From Terriglobales bacterium (GTDB lineage Bacteria > Acidobacteriota > Terriglobia > Terriglobales > Acidobacteriaceae): DNA of 57,317 nt. The DNA lies in assembly GCA_030038475.1 (NCBI GenBank), contig JASHOU010000033.1, positions 1 through 57,317 of the forward strand, read 5' to 3'. Below are positions 1-6,297 of the stretch, one piece after another; position 1 is the first letter of the stretch, and the number at the start of each line of letters is the position of its first letter. Below the pieces are notes generated by a model, which saw only the letters and a program-made list of their open reading frames with translations, did not search any database and was not told the origin of the DNA. The translations under genes were made by a program, and so were the position numbers.

Positions 1-97
1 AGAGAAATTTGCCAATCTCCTGGTAAAGCCGATCAACGTAGGAGACCAGCGTGAGCAGGCCGAAGAGAAGCGCGAGAACGATGCCGACGGCGATCAT
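1..97 (-). CDS. CorC/HlyC-type CBS-domain membrane protein, N-terminus only
   Basis: Only about 32 N-terminal codons lie in the window and the rest runs off the left edge. The ATG at 97 overlaps the ybeY stop by four bases (ATGA), which suggests translational coupling. The visible peptide is a hydrophobic helix (IAVGIVLALLFGLLTLVSY) followed by VDRLYQEIGKF. A short membrane anchor directly downstream of phoH-ybeY is the usual place for a hemolysin/CorC-like CBS-domain protein. The family call therefore rests mainly on gene order; the fragment is too short for domain evidence. Confidence 0.5.
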   Translation of the reverse strand, partial: MIAVGIVLALLFGLLTLVSYVDRLYQEIGKFL

Positions 98-612
98 GAT
101 TCGCGCTTCCTCTTCATCTTTGTGCGGGACCCGATCCCGGTCATCGAAACGACGGGCAGCCGGGGGCGGCTGTCACTACGCGGGCCGGTTCTTTCAATCA
201 GGCCGAGCGGCAGATGGAGTTTTGCGCGCAATTGTTTTTCGCGCCGCGTCATCGCTCCATTGTCGCACTCGTGGTCGTAGCCGCGCAGATGCAGAATGCC
301 GTGCAAGGCGAGAATTTTGACTTCTTCTGCCGGCGTGTGGCCGAGCGCCCGGGCGTTGTGGGCAGCGATCTCTGCCGAAATGGCAATCTCGCCGGCAAAC
401 TGTTTTTGCGAGCCCGGCTCGGCGGGAAAGGAAAGCACGTCGGTCGGTTTGTCTTTCCCGCGAAAACGCCGGTTCAGAGATTTCATCTCCGCGCTCGAAG
501 TGACGAGCACGTTGACCGCGCCCTTCAATGCCGCGGCCCGCCGCGCGCACGCCAGGAAACGGTCGAGGGCCAACTCCGTGAGATCGGGGACGCGCTTTTG
601 AAGGATGACCAA
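94..612 (-). CDS. ybeY: YbeY endoribonuclease, rRNA maturation factor
   Basis: YbeY is a zinc-dependent single-strand endoribonuclease acting in 16S rRNA 3' maturation and late 70S quality control. The protein is 172 residues and carries the family signature HGILHLRGYDH at about residues 104-114, giving the three metal-binding histidines. The upstream motif FRGKDKPTDVLSFP at about 50-63 is also typical. The start is TTG at 612: a stop lies three codons upstream in frame and no ATG fits. The C-terminal tail of about 50 polar residues is longer than in many homologues. It sits 88 bp after phoH and overlaps the next gene by ATGA, so phoH-ybeY-corC looks like one operon. Confidence 0.95.
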   Translation of the reverse strand: MVILQKRVPDLTELALDRFLACARRAAALKGAVNVLVTSSAEMKSLNRRFRGKDKPTDVLSFPAEPGSQKQFAGEIAISAEIAAHNARALGHTPAEEVKILALHGILHLRGYDHECDNGAMTRREKQLRAKLHLPLGLIERTGPRSDSRPRLPVVSMTGIGSRTKMKRKRES

Positions 613-700
613 GCCCCACCATCACCTTTCATGTTGGAGCGATGCGAAAGATCCGATTTCCGTGTCAACGTCTGCGCCGAAGCCTTCTTGTAAGCGCTGC

Positions 701-1804
701 CTAATTCTGCAGGTGCGGTTTTTCCGCCGCTTCTGTCTGCGGCGCTGGGAGCGGCGCAGTTCGCGAAGCCGCATCGCTCCCGTTAGCCGGTGTCGCACCG
801 GACGTCATTCCCAACGGCGCGCCTGGTTTCGGTTCCAGCAGCGACAACTGTTGTTCGGCCAGACGCACCTTGTGCTCGTCGTAAGCGCGGATGATCCTCT
901 GCACGAGATGATGCCGCACCACGTCGCTTTCATCGAAGTGGACAAAAGTCAGTCCGTTGACGCCTTTCAGAATCTCGGTCGCTTCGATCAATCCGCTGCG
1001 GCGCGCCGTGGGCAAGTCGATCTGCGTGATGTCGCCGGTGATCACAGCCTTCGAGTTGAATCCCAGGCGGGTGACGAACATCTTCATCTGCTCCGAGGTT
1101 GTGTTCTGCGCCTCATCGAGGATGACGAAAGAGTCGTTCAGCGTGCGCCCACGCATAAAGGCGATGGGAGCGATCTCGATGATATTTTTTTCGAGGTAGC
1201 GCTCGACGCGCTCGGGATCGAGCATGTCGAACAGTGCGTCATACAACGGGCGTAGATAAGGATCGATCTTCTCCTGCAAAGTGCCGGGCAGAAAACCCAG
1301 GCGCTCACCCGCTTCGACCGCGGGCCGCGCGAGGATGATTCGATTGACCTGCTTATTCAGCAGTGCCGAAATCGCCATGGCTACGGCGAGGTAGGTCTTG
1401 CCGGTGCCAGCCGGGCCGATGCCAAAAACCATGTCATGCTGTTCGATGGCTTCGAGATAGCGCCGCTGATTGGGACTCTTCGGCTGCACCGTGCGCCGTC
1501 CGAAGGAGCGCTGCCGTCCGGCTTCCGCCAGACCGCGCAGAGTCGCGTTCGGATCCGCGACCAGCACGCGCAACATGCTGCCTAAATCGCCGTTCACGAA
1601 CTGGTAGCCGGTGCGGCGCAGGTGCTCGTAATCGGCAAACAACTGTTCGGCGCGAGCCACGTCACGCGGCGCGCCTTCCAGTTCAATGTGGTCCGAGCGC
1701 AGGTCGATGTTGATGTTCAGGCCGTCTTCGAGCACGTGCAGATTTTCGTCGCGCGTGCCAAACAGGGTTTCGATGTTAGGACTGAGTTCGATACTTTTTT
1801 TCAT
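701..1804 (-). CDS. ybeZ: PhoH-family ATPase (YbeZ-like)
   Basis: A cytoplasmic P-loop ATPase of the PhoH/YbeZ family, often linked to YbeY in RNA and ribosome metabolism. The 367-residue product has Walker A GPAGTGKT at about 130-137 and a Walker B-like ILDEAQN near 229-235. The N-terminal 100 residues resemble the KH-like region found before the ATPase domain in this family. The last 40 residues are low-complexity and rich in Pro, Ala and Glu. The ATG start is clear. It heads the leftward operon with ybeY and the CorC-like gene. The name PhoH is historical; a role in phosphate starvation is not implied here. Confidence 0.93.
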   Translation of the reverse strand: MKKSIELSPNIETLFGTRDENLHVLEDGLNINIDLRSDHIELEGAPRDVARAEQLFADYEHLRRTGYQFVNGDLGSMLRVLVADPNATLRGLAEAGRQRSFGRRTVQPKSPNQRRYLEAIEQHDMVFGIGPAGTGKTYLAVAMAISALLNKQVNRIILARPAVEAGERLGFLPGTLQEKIDPYLRPLYDALFDMLDPERVERYLEKNIIEIAPIAFMRGRTLNDSFVILDEAQNTTSEQMKMFVTRLGFNSKAVITGDITQIDLPTARRSGLIEATEILKGVNGLTFVHFDESDVVRHHLVQRIIRAYDEHKVRLAEQQLSLLEPKPGAPLGMTSGATPANGSDAASRTAPLPAPQTEAAEKPHLQN

Positions 1805-2147
1805 TCAGGATGGTGGCGCCGCCTCCAGCAGCAGGGACCGGGCTCACTGGTCATAGCAACGATGAGATGTGGATCGCGGGGAAGTGGTTGATATCCGGGC
1901 CGGGACGAAGTTGTGCCGCTGTTTTTTGCACGAAAATAGCTGTAGGGCACGGTCGAACCGACGGGATTTCGCACCCCGGTTACGGGGCGGTTACCAACCA
2001 TTTGAATCCAGCGTAGCGCGGTCGAGCCGGGGAGTCAATGGGAAGAGCTTGCTGCCGAAATCGCCTTTAGCCGGTCCATGCGATCTTGACCTGATTGGTG
2101 GTTGCGCTTTCAGCGAGTGAATTCATTTTCGTCTGAATTCATCTGGT
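1805..2147. other. Intergenic region between divergent phoH and rpsT
   Basis: This 343-base stretch separates the divergently transcribed phoH and rpsT. No confident gene was found. A leftward 66-codon frame (1801-2001) overlaps the phoH start by ATGA, but its composition is unlike a protein. A perfect short palindrome CGGTCGAACCG near 1951 looks like a T-loop at first sight but does not fit a tRNA fold. The phoH promoter must lie here but no clear -35/-10 pair was picked out. Confidence 0.4.
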
Positions 2148-2177
2148 TTGACCGGTCGGGACTGGCTCCCGTAAAAT
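2148..2177 (+). promoter_or_regulatory. Predicted sigma-70 promoter of rpsT
   Basis: TTGACC at 2148-2153 and TAAAAT at 2172-2177 are separated by 18 bases. Transcription would start near 2184, leaving a leader of about 58 bases before the rpsT ATG. This is a sequence-only prediction. Confidence 0.5.
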
Positions 2178-2241
2178 ATAGTTTCGGTCCCACCCGAACA
2201 TCTTCCTGGCGATTCCAGGACAACGAAGGTAATCAGACCGC

Positions 2242-2505
2242 ATGGCAAATCATTTTTCGGCGCTGAAACGCGCCCGTCAGACCACGAAACGAACCGCCCG
2301 CAACCGGGCCAACACCTCGCAGCTGCGCACCGCTCTGCGCGCCATGCGCGAGAGCCTGGAAAAAGGCGACAAAGCCGCCGCCGGCACCACCTACCGCGCG
2401 ACCACATCGGCGCTCGACAAGGCAATCCAGAAGGGCGTTCTGCACGCCAACACGGCGGCGCGTTACAAATCGCGTTTGTCGGCGCGGCTGAACGCACTGA
2501 AGTAG
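2242..2505 (+). CDS. rpsT: 30S ribosomal protein S20
   Basis: An 87-residue, very basic, all-helical protein that binds 16S rRNA in the 30S body. It has the usual S20 opening ([17 protein letters not shown]) and the ending [17 protein letters not shown], and the length matches the family. It is monocistronic with its own promoter, and the next promoter begins 38 bases after its stop. No clear intrinsic terminator follows. Confidence 0.97.
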   Translation: MANHFSALKRARQTTKRTARNRANTSQLRTALRAMRESLEKGDKAAAGTTYRATTSALDKAIQKGVLHANTAARYKSRLSARLNALK

Positions 2506-2833
2506 GTGCCTCCGAGGGTAACCAGCAGACCCCAAATTGTTCTTGACCTGCCCTAGCGGTTTGTTATACTTAACGCCGTTCCGAGGACACAAAGGCAGCG
2601 TTCTGCGGTGTCCCCTACGAACCTCCGCCTGCGGTGTGGAACTCCTTACGAATTGAGCAACTTTCGGGTAGGGCGGGGCATCTATTTGAGTAATTCTGGC
2701 AAATCCCTTTGATTGTGATTCCTTGGAATCTGGCCCGAATTGCAGATTGGCAGACCTTGCCCGACTTTTCCTGCGGGCGGACGATGGGATCGTAGCCTCA
2801 ATTTAATTCTTATCTGAAGGAGAACGACCGAAC
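2506..2833 (+). promoter_or_regulatory. Promoter and long leader of the omega-like/rho unit
   Basis: A strong-looking promoter has TTGACC at 2543-2548 and TATACT at 2565-2570 with a 16-base spacer. Transcription would start near 2577, leaving a leader of about 255 bases before the next ATG. The leader opens with a nested hairpin: GGACAC at 2585-2590 pairs with GTGTCC at 2608-2613, and GCAG at 2595-2598 pairs with CTGC at 2603-2606. The rest holds no recognisable ORF or known riboswitch. GAAGGAG near 2816 is the ribosome binding site for the next gene. Because rho is autoregulated in other bacteria, this leader is a candidate for Rho feedback control (inference). Confidence 0.5.
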
Positions 2834-3049
2834 ATGCGCTCTGATCGCGTTTTTGACGCTCTACAGACTTTGCGGAACCGTTATATGCTTTGCCAGCTTG
2901 CTTCCAAGGCAACGCGCAAGTTTCATAAGCCGAACACCCGCATTCAGGAAACTATGAACGATGTCTTTGACAAGATCGCCGTTGCGGAACGTCATGACAT
3001 CCTAAGCGAACCCGAGAACTTTGCCGAAGCACAACGGCGAGCTGCTTAA
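2834..3049 (+). CDS. Small conserved protein, probable RNA polymerase omega-like subunit
   Basis: A 71-residue protein beginning MRSDRVFDALQTLRNRY, with LASKATRKFH and NTRIQETMNDVF in the middle. The pattern of an Arg-Asn-Arg-Tyr helix followed by a Ser-Lys-x-Ala-Arg helix resembles the Rpb6/omega fold of RNA polymerase. The size also fits omega. It lies directly upstream of rho behind a long leader, so the two probably share a transcript, which fits a transcription-machinery role. The omega assignment is by pattern and context, not by a complete motif. A small orphan acidobacterial protein is the alternative. Confidence 0.5.
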   Translation: MRSDRVFDALQTLRNRYMLCQLASKATRKFHKPNTRIQETMNDVFDKIAVAERHDILSEPENFAEAQRRAA

Positions 3050-3055
3050 GCGGCT

Positions 3056-3077
3056 CCGCCGTGTGCCCGCACGGCGG
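3056..3077 (+). other. Intercistronic hairpin between the omega-like gene and rho
   Basis: CCGCCGTG at 3056-3063 pairs perfectly with CACGGCGG at 3070-3077 around a six-base loop, just after the omega-like stop. A second small GC hairpin, CCCCGACGGGG, follows near 3092. No U-tract follows, so these look like attenuating or RNA-stabilising structures rather than classical terminators. Confidence 0.5.
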
Positions 3078-3146
3078 CAAAGCAAACCATCCCCCGACGG
3101 GGGCACGAGAAATCCCTCCCGAAGAAAATAATCCACGCAGGTAACT

Positions 3147-4397
3147 ATGACCATTGCTGAATTGAAAGAAAAAAACATTACCGAGCTGACCAAGATCGCC
3201 CGATCCTTGGAACTGCCGGGCGCCAGCGGACTCCGCAAACAGGATCTCATCTTCAAAATCCTGCAGGCGCAAAGTGAAAAAGAAGGACACATCTTCGCCG
3301 AAGGTGTGCTGGAGATCCTCCCTGACGGCTACGGCTTTCTGCGCTCGCCCGACTACAACTATCTGCCGGGGCCGGACGACATTTATGTGTCGCCGTCGCA
3401 GATTCGCAAGTTCGACCTGAAGACCGGCGATACCATCAGCGGGCAAGTGCGTCCGCCGCACGAGGGCGAAAAGTATTTTGCGCTGGTCAAGATCGAGGCG
3501 GTCAATTTCGAGTCGCCCGACGAGGCGCGCAACAAGATTCTGTTCGACAACCTGACGCCGTTGTATCCACAGGAGCGGATCAAGCTCGAAACCGTGCGCG
3601 AAAACATCAGCGCGCGCGTGATGGATCTGCTCACCCCGCTCGGCAAAGGCCAGCGCGGGCTGATCGTCTCTCCGCCGCGCGCCGGCAAGACCATGCTGCT
3701 GCAGAACGTCGCAAACTCGATTACTGCGAACCATCCCGAAGTCGTGCTTATGGTGCTGCTCATCGACGAGCGCCCGGAAGAAGTTACCGACATGCAGCGC
3801 TCGGTGAAGGGCGAAGTCATCTCCTCGACCTTCGACGAGCCCGCCGCCCGCCACGTGCAGGTTGCGGAAATGGTGATCGAAAAGGCGAAGAGGTTGGTCG
3901 AACACAAACGGGATGTTGTTATCCTGCTCGATTCCATCACGCGCTTGGCGCGAGCTTATAACACCATAGTTCCGCCTTCGGGCAAAGTGCTCTCCGGCGG
4001 CGTCGATTCGAACGCCTTGCAGCGTCCCAAGCGGTTTTTCGGATCCGCGCGCAACATTGAAGAGGGCGGCTCTTTGACGATTATCGCCACGGCTTTGATC
4101 GACACCGGTTCCCGCATGGACGATGTGATCTTCGAAGAATTCAAAGGCACCGGCAATTCGGAAATTATTCTCGATCGCAAGCTGGTGGATAAGCGAACCT
4201 TCCCGGCCATCGACATCCAGCGCTCAGGCACGCGAAAAGAAGAGCTGCTGATTCCCAAGGAAGATTTGCAGCGCATCTGGGTGCTGCGAAAAGTGCTGAA
4301 CCCGTTGTCGCCGGTCGAAGCCATGGAGTTGCTGATCGAGCGCCTGGCCAAAGCAGCAAGCAACAGCGAGTTCCTGGCCAAGATGAGCCAACTGTAA
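3147..4397 (+). CDS. rho: Transcription termination factor Rho
   Basis: Hexameric RNA-dependent ATPase/translocase that ends transcription at unstructured C-rich RNA. The 416-residue product has the standard layout: N-terminal Rho-N helix bundle, then the cold-shock-like RNA-binding domain ([20 protein letters not shown]), then the ATPase core with SPPRAGKT Walker A at about 176-183. [10 protein letters not shown] and [13 protein letters not shown] are also present. It has no large insertion of the kind seen in Actinobacteria or Bacteroidetes. Its 3' end is intact, but a second damaged copy of its last ~110 bases lies at 5119-5230, beyond the inserted toxin-antitoxin pair. Confidence 0.98.
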   Translation: MTIAELKEKNITELTKIARSLELPGASGLRKQDLIFKILQAQSEKEGHIFAEGVLEILPDGYGFLRSPDYNYLPGPDDIYVSPSQIRKFDLKTGDTISGQVRPPHEGEKYFALVKIEAVNFESPDEARNKILFDNLTPLYPQERIKLETVRENISARVMDLLTPLGKGQRGLIVSPPRAGKTMLLQNVANSITANHPEVVLMVLLIDERPEEVTDMQRSVKGEVISSTFDEPAARHVQVAEMVIEKAKRLVEHKRDVVILLDSITRLARAYNTIVPPSGKVLSGGVDSNALQRPKRFFGSARNIEEGGSLTIIATALIDTGSRMDDVIFEEFKGTGNSEIILDRKLVDKRTFPAIDIQRSGTRKEELLIPKEDLQRIWVLRKVLNPLSPVEAMELLIERLAKAASNSEFLAKMSQL

Positions 4398-4427
4398 GAT
4401 TGGACGGTTTTGTGGTAGCGGCTCTCT
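4294..4427 (+). repeat. Direct repeat, copy 1 (rho 3' end, functional)
   Basis: The stretch from GCTGAACCCGTTGTCGCC through the rho stop and the following TAAGATTG...GTGGTAGCGG recurs at 5119-5250 in the same orientation. Copy 1 is inside the intact rho frame and extends about 30 bases past the stop. The pair encloses the MntA/HepT genes. Confidence 0.85.
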
Positions 4428-4454
4428 GCTTTGCCACAATCGGATGAGGACGCC

Positions 4455-4763
4455 GTGAACCCCTTGATCGAGGAAAAGCGTCAAGAACTGGAGCGCGTGT
4501 GCCGTCGCCATCGCGTGCATCGCATTGAGCTGTTCGGATCGGCTGCCCGCCCGGACTTCGACCCCGCACACAGCGATCTGGACTTCATCGTAAGTTTCCA
4601 GGAGTTGGCTCTCGACCAATACGCGGACGCCTACTTCGGACTGCTGGAAGATCTGCAAGCGCTCTTTCAGCGTCCGGTCGATCTGGTAGTCGCCTCGGCC
4701 ATTCAAAACCCCTATTTCCGCGAGGCTGTCGATTCCAGCAAGACGCTCGTCTATGCGGATTGA
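4455..4763 (+). CDS. mntA: MntA-type minimal nucleotidyltransferase antitoxin
   Basis: About 102 residues with the pol-beta nucleotidyltransferase core: FGSAARPDF...SDLDF gives GS at 28-29 and DxD at 41 and 43, and PVDLVV supplies the third acidic residue. Known MntA proteins neutralise the HepT toxin by AMPylating a tyrosine next to its HEPN catalytic motif. GTG at 4455 is preferred because GATGAGGA lies five bases upstream; a TTG at 4431 is an alternative. It overlaps hepT by 11 bases, the classical antitoxin-first arrangement. The pair sits between two copies of the rho tail, implying insertion by recombination. Confidence 0.85.
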   Translation: MNPLIEEKRQELERVCRRHRVHRIELFGSAARPDFDPAHSDLDFIVSFQELALDQYADAYFGLLEDLQALFQRPVDLVVASAIQNPYFREAVDSSKTLVYAD

Positions 4764-5100
4764 ATCGAAGAAATATCTTTACGACATCGTGCAGGCCGCC
4801 AAACAGGCCCTTGAATTTATCGCAGGAAAGACCTTCGCCGACTACAGCGTCAACATCATGTTGCGCTCCGCGGTCGAGAGGCAGTTGGAAATCGTCGGCG
4901 AAGCGCTTGCCCAACTGGCTAGGACCGATCCAGCAACGGCCTCGCAGATCGGCGAATATCAGCGGATCATCGCCTTCCGCAACATTCTCATCCACGGCTA
5001 TGCCGAAATCGATCATCGTATTGTTTGGAGCGTGTTGGAAATCAAGCTGCCAGTAGTCCTCCGCCAGGCCAACAGCCTGCTCGGCGGGGACAATCTTTAG
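4753..5100 (+). CDS. hepT: HepT-like HEPN ribonuclease toxin
   Basis: A 115-residue helical protein of the DUF86/HepT group. The motif RNILIHGY at 76-83 gives the Rx4HxY signature: Arg76 and His81 form the RNase site and Tyr83 is the residue AMPylated by MntA in characterised pairs. All key residues are present, so the toxin is probably active. HEPN toxins of this group cut RNA or tRNA when the antitoxin is lost. The start ATG lies inside the mntA 3' end. Confidence 0.87.
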   Translation: MRIESKKYLYDIVQAAKQALEFIAGKTFADYSVNIMLRSAVERQLEIVGEALAQLARTDPATASQIGEYQRIIAFRNILIHGYAEIDHRIVWSVLEIKLPVVLRQANSLLGGDNL

Positions 5101-5118
5101 GATTTGCGTGTTGCACAG

Positions 5119-5250
5119 CGCTGAACCCGTTGTCGCCAGTCGAAGCCATGGAGTTGCTGATCGATGCGCTTGGCCAAAACAGCAAGCAACAGCGAGTTCC
5201 TGGCCAAGATGAGCCAGCTGTAAGATTGTAAGATTGTGTGGTGGCGGGCG
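5119..5250 (+). pseudogene. Decayed second copy of the rho 3' end (direct repeat, copy 2)
   Basis: In one frame this reads [16 protein letters not shown], then shifts because of an extra base near 5168-5172 (GATGCGCTTGG versus GAGCGCCTGG in rho). It then continues as the frame-shifted remains of the tail through GAGCCAGCTGTAAGATTG. There is no upstream rho body. The copy follows the HepT stop by only 18 bases, so the unit lies exactly between the two repeats. An inverted pair GGCGGGCG/CGCCCGCC (about 5243-5261) at its end resembles the palindromic repeats found elsewhere in the window. Confidence 0.85.
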
Positions 5251-5427
5251 TCTCGCCCGCCCAGGTCGCGTAAGAATAACCCCGCCCGTTTCGCACGTGC
5301 GCTCGTAGAATCGCGCAGGCACCACATTCGAGGAGTGGGTGAAAATCAACTTCGAGGTTTTAGGATCACAAATCCAGTCCAGTCTCTCAACGAACGCCGC
5401 CCTTGCCTCTCGCAGTACAATATCCCC
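5251..5427. other. Intergenic remainder upstream of hicB
   Basis: The 177 bases between the rho-tail relic and the hicB ATG contain no supported gene. CGCAGTACAATATCCCC just before the start includes a TACAAT-like -10, suggesting hicB has its own promoter and a very short leader. Confidence 0.3.
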
Positions 5428-5652
5428 ATGAGGAACTACACGCTGCCGATTATCATCGAACGCGATGCAGAGGGCTTCTATGTCTCCTGCCCGCCCCTCC
5501 AGGGCTGCTACAGCCGGGGAGACACCTACGATGAGGCTTTGAACAACATCAAGGATGCAATTCGGCTACACCTCGAAGACCGGCAAACTGACCGCGATGA
5601 ACTCGTCGAACCAAAATCCTTCAGCCTTTCCACCGTCGAAGTCTCCATCTGA
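5428..5652 (+). CDS. hicB: HicB-family antitoxin
   Basis: A 74-residue protein with the HicB partial RNase-H-like fold. It opens MRNYTLPIIIERDAEGFYVSCPPLQGC, the typical Ile-Glu-x-Asp-x-Gly-x-Tyr strand pair, followed by SRGDTYDEALNNIKDAIRLHLED, the conserved helix. It ends soon after, with no DNA-binding C-terminal domain, so it is the short HicB type. The stop overlaps an ATG by one base (TGATG). That ATG begins a HicA-like peptide, but the toxin is broken, leaving hicB as an apparent orphan. Confidence 0.85.
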   Translation: MRNYTLPIIIERDAEGFYVSCPPLQGCYSRGDTYDEALNNIKDAIRLHLEDRQTDRDELVEPKSFSLSTVEVSI

Positions 5653-5798
5653 TGCCGAGGCTGCCGCGAGTCACCCAGCCAAGCCAAGGCACTCCTCGGG
5701 GACGGTCCCTTCAAGAGCACCGGCACATGTTACTTTCGTCTTCCCTACGTCCTTTCGCCCGTCTTTCGTGCAAAGAAACCGTGCTAAATACTGCTTGA
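5652..5798 (+). pseudogene. Degraded hicA toxin remnant
   Basis: The frame opening at the hicB stop starts MPRLPRVT, the common opening of HicA toxins. It then loses similarity and ends after 48 residues. The HicA core, with its catalytic histidine and the double-stranded RNA-binding-like fold, is missing from this frame and the other two. The position fits a hicB-hicA pair whose toxin has been deleted or frameshifted. The evidence is one short motif plus gene order. Confidence 0.5.
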
Positions 5799-5838
5799 AC
5801 CGCCTCGAAATGCCGACGGTTGATGCAGGAGCACGGCT

Positions 5839-6204
5839 ATGCCGAAACATATTGTTGTCCTGATTCTTTTGCTGGCGCTGTTCGCCGTACCAGCAAATTC
5901 GCAGTCCCAAACAATTCCTGCCGATCTGCAACTGCAAAAAGCCGCACAACGCGAAGCGGCGACTAACGTTTTGCCGAGCAATCCACAGCAGCAAATGGAA
6001 AAAGATCAGATCGCGCGCGCCATGGTGCAGCAACGGGTTCAGCTTCGGCTGGACACCGAAAAATTAGTGAACCTGACGGCGGAGCTCAAGCAGCAGGTCG
6101 ACAAAACCGGCGCTGATATCCTCTCCATGGATGTGATCAAGAAGGCGCAGGAAATCCAAAAGCTGGCCAAGAGCGTTCAAGACAAGATGAAAAACGCCTA
6201 CTAA
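5839..6204 (+). CDS. Secreted small coiled-coil protein of unknown function
   Basis: A 121-residue protein with a clear signal peptide (MPKHIVVLILLLALFAVPANSQ). It is followed by a polar, helix-forming region rich in Gln, Lys and Leu heptads (KLVNLTAELKQQVDKTGADILS) ending KMKNAY. No catalytic motif is visible. It probably acts in the periplasm or at the cell surface. A hairpin with a seven-base stem (6206-6223) follows its stop. I do not recognise a named family. Confidence 0.7.
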   Translation: MPKHIVVLILLLALFAVPANSQSQTIPADLQLQKAAQREAATNVLPSNPQQQMEKDQIARAMVQQRVQLRLDTEKLVNLTAELKQQVDKTGADILSMDVIKKAQEIQKLAKSVQDKMKNAY

Positions 6205-6205
6205 G

Positions 6206-6223
6206 AGGATTGCAGGCAATCCT
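6206..6223. terminator. Hairpin between convergent genes
   Basis: AGGATTG at 6206-6212 and CAATCCT at 6217-6223 form a seven-base stem with a four-base loop just after the 121-residue secreted protein. The convergent hppA gene ends at 6298. There is no U-tract, so termination may be weak or factor-dependent. Confidence 0.4.
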
Positions 6224-6297
6224 GCTTGCGTGCGAAAGCCGCCTGCGGCCATTCAGCGGCTCGAAGAGAGCCGCATCTCGAGCCTACGCGATCCCAT

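Noticed and set aside
1801-2001. Leftward 66-codon frame overlapping the phoH start by ATGA
   Set aside because: The translation is rich in Arg, Pro and Ser with no structure, and it runs through the probable phoH promoter region; the ATGA overlap is likely chance.
1945-2010. tRNA-like remnant (CCCCG stem, GGTTCGACC)
   Set aside because: No acceptor stem pairs, the T-loop lacks the required closing base, and the CGGTCGAACCG palindrome explains the match.
2952-3905. Leftward 317-codon frame
   Set aside because: Antisense shadow of rho.
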